NCBI GenBank assembly: GCA_020634435.1
Contig: JACKBS010000010.1
Span: 62,001-126,000 of the forward strand
Length of the DNA stretch: 64,000 nt
Origin: Ardenticatenaceae bacterium
GTDB taxonomy: Bacteria; Chloroflexota; Anaerolineae; Promineifilales; Promineifilaceae
Direction of reading: 5' to 3'
In this document: positions 29,739 to 36,605 of the stretch, in pieces
How positions within the stretch are numbered: the first letter of the stretch is position 1
Layout: each line of letters begins with the position of its first letter
The notes under the pieces: generated by a model
The model's input: the letters and a program-made list of their open reading frames with translations, nothing else
Database searches by the model: none
Told to the model about the DNA's origin: nothing
Made by a program: the position numbers and the translations under genes

Positions 29739-29825
29739 TATTGGGTTCAATGAACAGCAGGCGTTCTATCTTATCTCCAGGTCGTCCCGTCCCTAAGTCG
29801 CTTCGCGGAGATGCTATCCAATTGC

Positions 29826-29932
29826 AAAAGATTATGTGTCTAGAGGGATTATGATCCCACCACAAAAACGGTCTAAATTGCGACAACAATGGAGGATCAT
29901 AATCTTTTTTAGGGCGAGGATCATAATCTTTT
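29826..29932. repeat. GATTATGATCC repeat cluster
   Basis: Four related copies: AAAAGATTATG (29826-29836), the palindrome GGGATTATGATCCC (29845-29858), and two identical 17-mers GAGGATCATAATCTTTT (29892-29908 and 29916-29932) in the opposite orientation, 24 bp apart. The arrangement resembles iterons or operators. It lies in the gene-free part of the mobile module. Confidence 0.65.
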
Positions 29933-29982
29933 GGCTTATGACCCGGGTAATCACATCGGGGATAACTTCCTAATGGTGGATT

Positions 29983-30399
29983 CTACGAGCTTGCCTGGCG
30001 GTTATTTACCGGTGAGGGACAGGTATCGGCCAAATGGCTGTAAAGAGTTTTTCCACTGACAAGGACAGATTTGCCGCAGACAGAGCAAACAGCCTGGTAA
30101 CCACCGACATCGTTTGCTTCGGTCCAATTGCTCAGCTTGTGCCCGCCCAATAGCGCAACTATCTGGGCCTCCATCATGTTTTCTTGGAGTAGGTCTTGGT
30201 TATCCTCAAGCTCAGCATTCGCCAGGATGCCCTTTAGGCTGACAAGGCGTTTTCGCGACACAACGTTCACCAGGCGTAGCAGCGCCTTTTCCGTCCAGAA
30301 AAGCGTGTTCAGTTCCAGCAATTCCAGAGAGCCTAAAAAGAGATTCTGGTAAGCAACCTGCATTCGTTTGAATTTATCTGTCAGGCTTTCTTTGTCCAT
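29983..30399 (-). CDS. Small zinc-finger protein
   Basis: The protein has 138 residues from ATG 30399; the upstream ribosome site is poor. The N-terminal 85 residues are helical (SLTDKFKRMQVAYQNLFLG, LLRLVNVVSRKRLVSL). The C-terminus carries a C2HC-type finger: CSVCGKSV, then LYSHLADTCP. It is the only minus-strand gene in the module and lies beside the GATTATGATCC cluster, so a DNA-binding role for that site is possible but unproven. The family is not recognised. Confidence 0.6.
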   Translation of the reverse strand: MDKESLTDKFKRMQVAYQNLFLGSLELLELNTLFWTEKALLRLVNVVSRKRLVSLKGILANAELEDNQDLLQENMMEAQIVALLGGHKLSNWTEANDVGGYQAVCSVCGKSVLVSGKTLYSHLADTCPSPVNNRQASS

Positions 30400-30754
30400 T
30401 GAGCACAATCAGGGTGGCCAGTCTACACCTTCCGCAAAGTAGATCGGAGTGGAAAATCAGAGCAACTGTAATCAAAACTTTGCCATATTCTAGCATAAAG
30501 CGGGCGGCTCCATTGCGCAGGCAATCTCTTTCCCCGTCCCGGCACATTTCTTCAACGAGGCAGGCAAGTTAATAGTGGCAATCCAATAGGTTTACGTCTC
30601 GGTAATTGTACATCCGGGGGTTTAGTCCTTTTCACATCTGGTTAAGAACATCAAGCGGTAAAAATTGGGCGGACGTAAAAGTTGCCCGTTTTGGCGAGTT
30701 GTGGCATATTTTCGCGCGTAATCGCCACAGCATGGGTGCACACACCAAGGACAC
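30400..30754. other. Divergent intergenic region
   Basis: These 355 bp lie between the zinc-finger gene and the membrane-protein gene, transcribed away from each other. Apart from the presumed promoters I see no repeat, hairpin or ORF worth reporting. Confidence 0.4.
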
Positions 30755-31270
30755 ATGCTTACACTAACACTCACAATTAAAAAGGTACGTCAGCGCGAAC
30801 AGCAGCGCCAGCTACAGCAGGTCCTCACCTCGCTGCAGGGGGCGACTGTGGCTGTTTTGCTGTCTCTCTTTATTCTCCTGGTTTTCATTACCCTTCTTTC
30901 CCTCATCCAAACCAAGACCTTTCCCTGGCTGCCGCTGCTGGGCATCACGGATGATCTGGCGTTCCTAACAGCCGCTCTCATCATGCCGTGTTTGCTGCTA
31001 GCCCTCCTCAAATACCACTACTGGCGCTTGCGCCTGTTTGCCTGGGACGTTTTTGTCCGTCACATCCGCCGCGCCGGTCGTCGCCCACCTTCAGCAGAAT
31101 CGCTGGTCAGCCTGCTGGACTCCCAGCAGACGGCGCTTGTCCAGGCCCGCATTACTGCCTTCCTCTTGCAGCTGCATTGCCGGGTCGTGAAGCGACCGCC
31201 CAGAATCTGGACCGCTGGCCAAGCCCCCCTGGCTTTGTTCCAGCAGGCCAACCTCCTGCTCGCCCCTTAG
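30755..31270 (+). CDS. Membrane protein, two transmembrane helices
   Basis: The protein has 171 residues, with AAGG just before the ATG. Two strong hydrophobic helices lie at about residues 33-55 (VAVLLSLFILLVFITLLSLI) and 68-90 (LAFLTAALIMPCLLLALL), followed by a basic cytoplasmic domain rich in Arg. No family is recognised. As the first gene of the block containing the relaxase-like and coupling proteins, it may belong to the DNA-transfer machinery, but only position suggests this. Confidence 0.6.
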   Translation: MLTLTLTIKKVRQREQQRQLQQVLTSLQGATVAVLLSLFILLVFITLLSLIQTKTFPWLPLLGITDDLAFLTAALIMPCLLLALLKYHYWRLRLFAWDVFVRHIRRAGRRPPSAESLVSLLDSQQTALVQARITAFLLQLHCRVVKRPPRIWTAGQAPLALFQQANLLLAP

Positions 31271-31417
31271 TTCTCCATCGTTTTCTCAAGAAGTGTCACC
31301 CACACGGGTAACGGCCGTTGTCGGGCAGTTTGCTTTGCCTGTTTGCGGTCAACGGTTACTCGCCGCTGAATTCAGCCCCTATCCGTTTGGGTGCCCAACC
31401 ATCAACTTCTAGAGAAT

Positions 31418-31438
31418 CATCGGGCCTGCGGCCCGGTG
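31418..31438 (+). other. Leader hairpin before the RHH gene
   Basis: CATCGGGCC pairs with GGCCCGGTG (9 bp, one wobble) around TGC. It ends 12 bp before the GGAG of the next gene and has no T tract. Confidence 0.5.
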
Positions 31439-31458
31439 CCAAACACATGGAGACCAAT

Positions 31459-31995
31459 ATGTTAAACGTACAAGAACGCAGCGGGGCCACCCGCAAGAAA
31501 ACGATCACCCTGACCGACGCCGGTCGGGCTCAAATACACACCTTTGCCAAAACCCATCAGATGACCTTCAGTGCCGCCATCGAGACGCTGGCGCTCATCG
31601 GTATGGAGGCGGACCTCACCGCCCTACTCATCCCCCTCATCCACAGCAGCGTGGCGCGCGGCATGGAGCGCCAGTTCAACCGGATTGCCAAGCTGGGGCT
31701 GCTGGCCTCGGCCGAAGCGGCCATGGCCCATGAGCTGACCACCATGCTGCTGCTCCAGCAAATTCGCCAGGAGGCGACGGACCATCCGCAAAACTTCGAG
31801 GCTGTGATGCAGGTGGGTCAGGGCGACCGCACCACCCGCGACGGCCGTATCCGGGCCGTCTACAAAGATATGCGCACCGTCGCCCGTGGTCGGCAGCGTG
31901 CCCTGCTGCGCAAGCCGCTGCGGGAGCTGGTCCAGCAGCTGCAAGCGGATGCGGTTGACGTCATCGCGGATGAGGAGGTGGAAGCAGATGAATAA
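31459..31995 (+). CDS. Ribbon-helix-helix protein, MobC-like
   Basis: The protein has 178 residues; ATG 31459 (MLNVQERSG) follows GGAG by 6 nt and is preferred to an ATG four codons upstream. The N-terminal region KKTITLTDAGRAQIHTFAK plus MTFSAAIETLALIGME is a ribbon-helix-helix DNA-binding fold. A helical bundle follows (MERQFNRIAKLGLLASAEAA). Position and fold fit a relaxosome accessory factor that binds the transfer origin. It overlaps the next gene by 8 bp. The assignment to mobilisation rests on the neighbouring three-histidine protein and coupling protein. Confidence 0.6.
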   Translation: MLNVQERSGATRKKTITLTDAGRAQIHTFAKTHQMTFSAAIETLALIGMEADLTALLIPLIHSSVARGMERQFNRIAKLGLLASAEAAMAHELTTMLLLQQIRQEATDHPQNFEAVMQVGQGDRTTRDGRIRAVYKDMRTVARGRQRALLRKPLRELVQQLQADAVDVIADEEVEADE

Positions 31996-32743
31996 GACAC
32001 GCGCTACCAACATCGTGCGAATGGACTGGCTGTCCAACCGGACCCCCTCAGGCCGTCGCTCCGCCACCAAGGCGCGCAAGCTGGCGCAATACTTTGCTCT
32101 GGGTCGCGGCCGAGAGAAGGAACAGGAGCTGCGGCCGCAGCGCGGGGTATGGCTGGACCAGGCGGGACGGCCGTGCAGCCATGAAGAGGTGCTGCAGTGG
32201 GTGCGGCAGCAGGGCATGAGCCACGAAATGACCTACCAATTCATCCTCTCCGTCAAGGAAACCCAGCTCACAGAGGAAGCGTTCAACCAGGCGATGGCCG
32301 CCGGTGGTCCGCTATTCGCCGAGTGGCGCCTCATCTCTCATGACGACTCCCGGTATCCGCACGCTCACGCGCTGGCCTTTGGCAACCAGCCGGTGCAGAT
32401 CAAGTCGGAGGCGTTTCAATCCTGGTGGCGAGCGGTGCGCCAGGCGTTGGAACAGGAGCAAACAAAAGCACGAGAAATGCAGCAGGAACTTGCCCAGGAG
32501 CAAGAAAAAGCGGCCGACTTGCAGCAAGGTGCGGGCCTGGAGCAGGACGATGCAGCGGGCAAGTCGCCGCAGAGCAAACAGATGCAGCAGGAGGCAAACC
32601 ACGAGCCGCGGCAAAGTGCCTTGGGACAGGATGGTGCAGCACGTGAGCCAGCAGAGCAACTGGCGAAACTAGCTGAAGCAGAGCTGGCCGAACCCACGCT
32701 CGAATATAGTGTCTCCGAGCAAAGCTGGGACATGGAGTTGTAA
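31988..32743 (+). CDS. Small relaxase-like protein (three-His motif)
   Basis: The protein has 251 residues. ATG 31988 overlaps the previous gene's end. The key motif is SHDDSRYPHAHALAF with His118, His125 and His127. This matches the 'HxDxxxxHxH' metal site of Mob/VirD2-type relaxases, preceded by a strand-helix stretch (YQFILSVKETQLTEEAF) also usual there. Relaxases nick one strand at oriT through a tyrosine; Tyr35 (AQYFALG) is the best candidate. The protein is shorter than most relaxases, and its last 80 residues are a Gln/Glu-rich coiled coil. Relaxase is an inference from motif and neighbours. Confidence 0.55.
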   Translation: MNKTRATNIVRMDWLSNRTPSGRRSATKARKLAQYFALGRGREKEQELRPQRGVWLDQAGRPCSHEEVLQWVRQQGMSHEMTYQFILSVKETQLTEEAFNQAMAAGGPLFAEWRLISHDDSRYPHAHALAFGNQPVQIKSEAFQSWWRAVRQALEQEQTKAREMQQELAQEQEKAADLQQGAGLEQDDAAGKSPQSKQMQQEANHEPRQSALGQDGAAREPAEQLAKLAEAELAEPTLEYSVSEQSWDMEL

Positions 32744-32747
32744 GAAT

Positions 32748-34385
32748 ATGCAGAAAAATATCCAAACCCAACTCCAAGCCTGGTGGCGCACGCGCCAGCA
32801 GAAGCAGCACCGGTTGGCCCAGGGACGGCTGACGGCCAACGAAGCGGCCACTCGTCTGCCTGACAGCGGCGAACTGCCCCTGGCCAAACTCCGTGTGTCT
32901 CATGGCACCATGCCCACTGTGTACACCACGGCCGACAAGCGGGGGCATCTGCTCATTGTCGCCCCGCCAGGCCGCCCCTGGCGTGACCAGCTCACGCTCA
33001 CCTTGGCGCATTGGCCGGGCGCAGCGCTGGTCGTGGACCCAGATGGTAAGCTGTACCGGCAAACGGCCGCTGGGCGCCAGAAAGCGTACGGATCGGTCTA
33101 CGCCATTCCCGGTTACCGGCTGGGGGCCACGAACCTGCTGCGGTTTTGGCAGCTCGAAGAAGCCCGCCAGCTGCACCACTTTCTCTTGCCCGAAGCAATC
33201 CCCTTGACGCCGAACGAAGATACTGCGGTGGGTAATCCGACACTCTCTCTGTTTTGTGCGGTAGGGTTGTTTGCTCAGGCAAACAAGTGCAATCCTTTCC
33301 AGGTGCTTCTAGACCTGGCCCTGACCGACATGCTTACGGCGCTGGCGGCCCTGGAGACGGTGCCGCAGGCGCGGCTGCACGTCCGCGCCTTCACCAAGGG
33401 GCAGCCACCCCAGCTGGCCATCTACGATGCCGCCACGGTGCAGGCGTTTACCTGGTTAAGCCAGCAGCTGTGGCGCTACCAGGCGGCGTATACCACCTTT
33501 GCCCTGCCCGAAGAGCAGAGGAACGTGATCCAGGATGACTGGTCACGGGTGAAGGGAACCCTGTATCTCACCTACGCCAGCAGCCAGCTGGCCGACATGG
33601 CTGGCTTAGTGGCGGCGCTGGTAAACAGCCAGCTGGTGGCCCACCAGACGTATGGCCAGGGCCAGCCGCTTTTGCTCGTGCTGGATACCCATCTGGTCAG
33701 CCGACTGCCGCACTTTGCTCAGTTTCTAACCACAGCATCGGACTATGGCATCACGGTTGTTCTGACTGCCCCCTCGATTACAGCGCTGGATACCCTGACA
33801 CCAACGGGGTCCGGGACAACCCTGGCGGCCCAGTTTGCCCACCAGCTCTGGTATGCACCACGCGACCCGGCAACGGCCGTTTACCTGGCCACTCGTTATG
33901 GCACCAGCCTGAACGCCGCGGGTGAAGCTGTGTCGGAGCTGACACCGGAGGAGATACTGTCGTGGCCGGAGGACCAGCTGCTGCTGGTGACCGAGCGGGA
34001 ACGGCCGTATGTGGTGTTGGGCCAGGCGCTGGCAATGCCGCCAGATTTCCTGTGGCGCGAGCCACCGTGGCTGCCGGCAGATTTGGCCCCGCCCCGACGC
34101 TACGACCAGTGGCTGCCGGACCTGCCGGACTTAACCCAACAGATGACGGCGTTTCTGATGGCCAATGGCGCAATTCCCATTCCGGCTAAGGATGCTGAAG
34201 CTGCAGAAGAACGGGTGGGAACGGCCGTTGCTAAAGATCGAACGACTTCTGAATCCGCTGACGAACCGGTTCTTGTGGTGCCTGCCCCGCTCACGCCTGT
34301 TGCACCCGATGAACCCGAAGGGATCGCGGAAGAAGGAGTGGCCGCAGAAAAGTCACTGAAATTGGCCCGTTCCCACTACCGGTAG
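32748..34385 (+). CDS. VirD4/TraG-like coupling protein, degenerate ATP site
   Basis: The protein has 545 residues from ATG 32748, 4 bp after the relaxase-like gene. It follows the layout of type IV coupling proteins. An N-terminal block reads HLLIVAPPGRPWRDQLTLT, then GAALVVDPDGKLYRQTA and SVYAIPGYRLGATNLLRFW. The C-terminal block reads LLLVLDTHLVSRLPHFAQFL, then YGITVVLTAPSITALDTL, ARDPATAVYLATRYG-like and LSWPEDQLLLVTERERPYVV. In the family these positions are 'APTGSGKG', 'DpKGElY', 'DEfpsLg' and 'ilrLpedeqLvl'. Here the Walker A lysine is absent and Walker B is altered, so ATP hydrolysis is doubtful. No clear transmembrane helix is present. Confidence 0.6.
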   Translation: MQKNIQTQLQAWWRTRQQKQHRLAQGRLTANEAATRLPDSGELPLAKLRVSHGTMPTVYTTADKRGHLLIVAPPGRPWRDQLTLTLAHWPGAALVVDPDGKLYRQTAAGRQKAYGSVYAIPGYRLGATNLLRFWQLEEARQLHHFLLPEAIPLTPNEDTAVGNPTLSLFCAVGLFAQANKCNPFQVLLDLALTDMLTALAALETVPQARLHVRAFTKGQPPQLAIYDAATVQAFTWLSQQLWRYQAAYTTFALPEEQRNVIQDDWSRVKGTLYLTYASSQLADMAGLVAALVNSQLVAHQTYGQGQPLLLVLDTHLVSRLPHFAQFLTTASDYGITVVLTAPSITALDTLTPTGSGTTLAAQFAHQLWYAPRDPATAVYLATRYGTSLNAAGEAVSELTPEEILSWPEDQLLLVTERERPYVVLGQALAMPPDFLWREPPWLPADLAPPRRYDQWLPDLPDLTQQMTAFLMANGAIPIPAKDAEAAEERVGTAVAKDRTTSESADEPVLVVPAPLTPVAPDEPEGIAEEGVAAEKSLKLARSHYR

Positions 34386-34394
34386 GTGTAAATG

Positions 34395-34446
34395 GGCACC
34401 TGCTTCTGGCGTGTCTGGTCCAGCCAGTTGTCCTGAAGCAGGTGCC
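34395..34446 (+). other. Leader hairpin before the 493-residue gene
   Basis: GGCACCTGCTTC (34395-34406) and GAAGCAGGTGCC (34435-34446) form a perfect 12-bp stem around a 28-nt loop. It ends 20 bp before the TTTGGAG site of the next gene. Confidence 0.6.
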
Positions 34447-34477
34447 GTTGTCTACCGCAATTATTTGGAGAAAAAAG

Positions 34478-35959
34478 ATGAACAGACACTACCTAAACTG
34501 TTACGCACTGGGTCGTTACGCACCGGCCCAGGAGCAGCTGGACTATGTCCTACCCTGCAACCGGGAGCAAGCCCTCCAACTGTTTGCCCTGCACATGAAT
34601 GTCAAGACCCTCCTCATTCCCCGGAAGCACTTGGTTTCCAGGCGCGTGCCAACCAAGCAGCTGTATGTCAGTCGGGTTTCCAGCTATGGCATGGCTACGT
34701 TCCTCTGGCGCAGCGGCTACATGGGGCGAACCACCAATCCGGTCATGCGCTTCATGGACAAGATGGGTTATCACCTCCAGATGTTTCGCCATCTGCACCG
34801 GGATGAGCAAGCCATTGATGAAGTGGTGCTAGAGCTGTTTTACTCGACGCAGGGACAAACGCCTTGCATTGACCTGCCGGACCCGGAGGTATATCCCGAA
34901 GATTTGCTCCTGGCGCGGCTGCACTTTGCTCAGATAGCCCCAGGACAAACCCTACTGCGGCTCTTCCTGGGCTGGACCGATACAGCTTCTCTAGAGGGTC
35001 TGCGTGAGTTGTATGACGTGCTGGTCCGGTACATGGACCTGCTGCATCGGGTGCTTCCCCCCAATGACCCACCTATCGCCCCAGTGGAAGGCGAACCGTC
35101 TGTGATTGCCGAACACGAAGCTGGAGCGCAGCGGGAACGGCCGTTGCCTGAACTGATTGCGGTGGCAGCAGAGGCCCTGACGATTGACACTATGGCTGAG
35201 GCAGTGGTGCCGCATGGTGCTTTAACCGAGGACGCCGAGACTGAAATCCGGGAGATAGACCCTGCTGGAGTCGATTGTGGTTGTGCTGAAGCCAACCGCG
35301 TCCCTGACGATCACGCCCTGACCCCAACCGCCGAGGCAGTGGCGGGTGAGCCAGCGCCAGCGTGGCAGGTGCAGGCTGCTGAAGGTAAAGACCGGCTGCA
35401 TCAGGACAACAGCTTTGGCCCCGTGGCTGAACCAGAGGTTACGGTGGATGAAGCTACGGCCGGGGATATTGCCGACCCAGAGGACCCGGTGGGGCAGCAT
35501 CTCCTGGCTGTGCCGGTTCCGACTGAGGATGAATTACAGCTGTACCGCAAGATGAAGCCGCCGCGCATGTATGCCAGTACTTTGTCCAACATCTGCGTCA
35601 TGGTTACCGAGCGGCAGCGCCAGATAGATGCGGGGGGTGAGATTCCGAAGCTAGATACCTTCAATAGGCGTGTGCGTCCCAGCCGCAATACAATGCTCAA
35701 AATCCCGGAGCTGTTCACCCATTGGTTTGACAAACAGTATCGCTGGAACCTCATCACTTGGCTGCGGGATCATTCGGGGCACACGAAAACGGAAGTCTCG
35801 GAGATACTTTCGACGCTGTATTACAGCTTGTCGCCGGAGGCGTGGGCGGCGGTGACGTCGGCGGGAAGGGAGGCGGAAACCAATAGAAGCCGACGTCACC
35901 ACGCCCGAAAGGAGGATGAGAATTCGAGGCCAGGGGGACAGTTGGGAACGGTGCATTAG
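34478..35959 (+). CDS. Unknown protein of the mobile module
   Basis: The protein has 493 residues; ATG 34478 (MNRHYLNCYALGRYA) follows GGAG by about 7 nt. Residues 1-200 look folded (QALQLFALHMNVKTLLIP, MATFLWRSGYMGRTT). Residues 205-365 are an acidic low-complexity linker rich in Glu, Ala, Pro and Val. A basic helical C-terminal domain follows (YRKMKPPRMYASTLSNIC, FTHWFDKQYRWNLITWL, TKTEVSEILSTLYYSLS). No family is recognised. It may be a DNA-binding or transfer accessory protein judging only by its place after the coupling protein. A strong terminator follows. Confidence 0.55.
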   Translation: MNRHYLNCYALGRYAPAQEQLDYVLPCNREQALQLFALHMNVKTLLIPRKHLVSRRVPTKQLYVSRVSSYGMATFLWRSGYMGRTTNPVMRFMDKMGYHLQMFRHLHRDEQAIDEVVLELFYSTQGQTPCIDLPDPEVYPEDLLLARLHFAQIAPGQTLLRLFLGWTDTASLEGLRELYDVLVRYMDLLHRVLPPNDPPIAPVEGEPSVIAEHEAGAQRERPLPELIAVAAEALTIDTMAEAVVPHGALTEDAETEIREIDPAGVDCGCAEANRVPDDHALTPTAEAVAGEPAPAWQVQAAEGKDRLHQDNSFGPVAEPEVTVDEATAGDIADPEDPVGQHLLAVPVPTEDELQLYRKMKPPRMYASTLSNICVMVTERQRQIDAGGEIPKLDTFNRRVRPSRNTMLKIPELFTHWFDKQYRWNLITWLRDHSGHTKTEVSEILSTLYYSLSPEAWAAVTSAGREAETNRSRRHHARKEDENSRPGGQLGTVH

Positions 35960-35989
35960 CTGCGTCTGCCCCGGTTTGCGGTGATGATA

Positions 35990-36025
35990 ACGCCTTACAG
36001 TATGGTACCTGTAAGGCGTTTTTTT
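35990..36025 (+). terminator. Strong intrinsic terminator
   Basis: ACGCCTTACAG (35990-36000) and CTGTAAGGCGT (36009-36019) form a perfect 11-bp stem around TATGGTAC, followed by seven T's. It ends the transcript of the relaxase-like and coupling-protein block. Confidence 0.92.
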
Positions 36026-36079
36026 GTGCCATGTGGCCTCGACAAAAACAGTCTATCACTCTGGCGGGGAAATTTCTCG

Positions 36080-36122
36080 GTCAAATTAATCAACTTTGTG
36101 TCAACTCTGTCAATTGTGTCAA
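36080..36122. promoter_or_regulatory. Five (G/A)TCAA direct repeats, likely RHH operator
   Basis: GTCAA or ATCAA begins at 36080, 36089, 36100, 36109 and 36118, a spacing of 9-11 bp. The array lies about 90 bp upstream of a ribbon-helix-helix gene. Ribbon-helix-helix repressors commonly bind short tandem repeats, so autoregulation is likely. Confidence 0.6.
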
Positions 36123-36208
36123 TTTGGCATGACAGTGACGCGTTGCCCTGCTACCGTGATGACCAGGTGGCCCCAACACATTTACCTGCCACCTCAACGG
36201 AGGTTCAC

Positions 36209-36442
36209 ATGAGAAAACGAGATGCCTATATCCACATCCGTGTCACCCAGCGGGAGATGCAAACGATTGATGCCCTGGCCCGGCACCTGCGGCGCACGCG
36301 CAGCGACCTGCTGCGCGTCCTGGCGTTGGAAAAGGCCGAAGAGCTGGACGTGACGCCGGTTCCCCGCCCGGTGCTGGCCAAACGACCCGAGACAAACCAA
36401 GGAGAAGATAAACCATGGACAGTGGTCAAACGGATTCGCTAG
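36209..36442 (+). CDS. Ribbon-helix-helix regulator
   Basis: The protein has 77 residues; ATG 36209 follows GGAGG by 5 nt. It is a compact ribbon-helix-helix protein: strand AYIHIRVTQREMQTID, helices ALARHLRRTRSDLLRVLALEKAEEL, then a basic tail. Proteins of this kind (CopG/Arc-like) control copy number or transfer genes. It overlaps the next small gene by 28 bp and sits just upstream of the replication gene, which suggests a copy-number role. The tandem (G/A)TCAA repeats upstream are the likely operator. Confidence 0.7.
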   Translation: MRKRDAYIHIRVTQREMQTIDALARHLRRTRSDLLRVLALEKAEELDVTPVPRPVLAKRPETNQGEDKPWTVVKRIR

Positions 36443-36591
36443 ATCCCATGCTCAAAGAAGCCCGCGCCAAACTGCTGGCTCGCGTGTATGCCATCATCCT
36501 TTCACCCGACTGGGGGGAACCAGATGAGCCGGTCATCATTGGCACCCGGCAGCGACGGCCGTCTCGGCGCAAAAAGCAAAACAGGGAGTGA
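36415..36591 (+). CDS. Small protein overlapping RHH and replication genes
   Basis: A 58-residue reading frame starts at ATG 36415 with AAGGAG (36399-36404) 10 nt upstream. It overlaps the end of the RHH gene and ends at the TGA at 36589-36591, where the replication gene begins. The product reads MDSGQTDSLDPMLKEARAKL, then LARVYAIILSPDWGEPDEP and a basic tail RQRRPSRRKKQNRE. No domain is recognised. The strong ribosome site and tight overlaps on both sides support it as real. Confidence 0.6.
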   Translation: MDSGQTDSLDPMLKEARAKLLARVYAIILSPDWGEPDEPVIIGTRQRRPSRRKKQNRE

Positions 36592-36605
36592 CACTCTTGG
36601 AAACC

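Larger units (their letters stand above)
29262..29982. other. Non-coding stretch with repeats and a terminator
   Basis: These 721 bp carry no convincing gene. They include short GC-rich inverted repeats of the GGCC-AAA-GGCC kind, a second terminator (29705-29738) and the GATTATGATCC repeat cluster (29826-29932). ORFs starting at 29204 and 29554 lack domains and ribosome sites. Confidence 0.5.

Noticed and set aside
29554..29796. An 80-codon plus-strand ORF
   Set aside because: It runs through the terminator hairpin at 29705-29738 and lacks a ribosome site.
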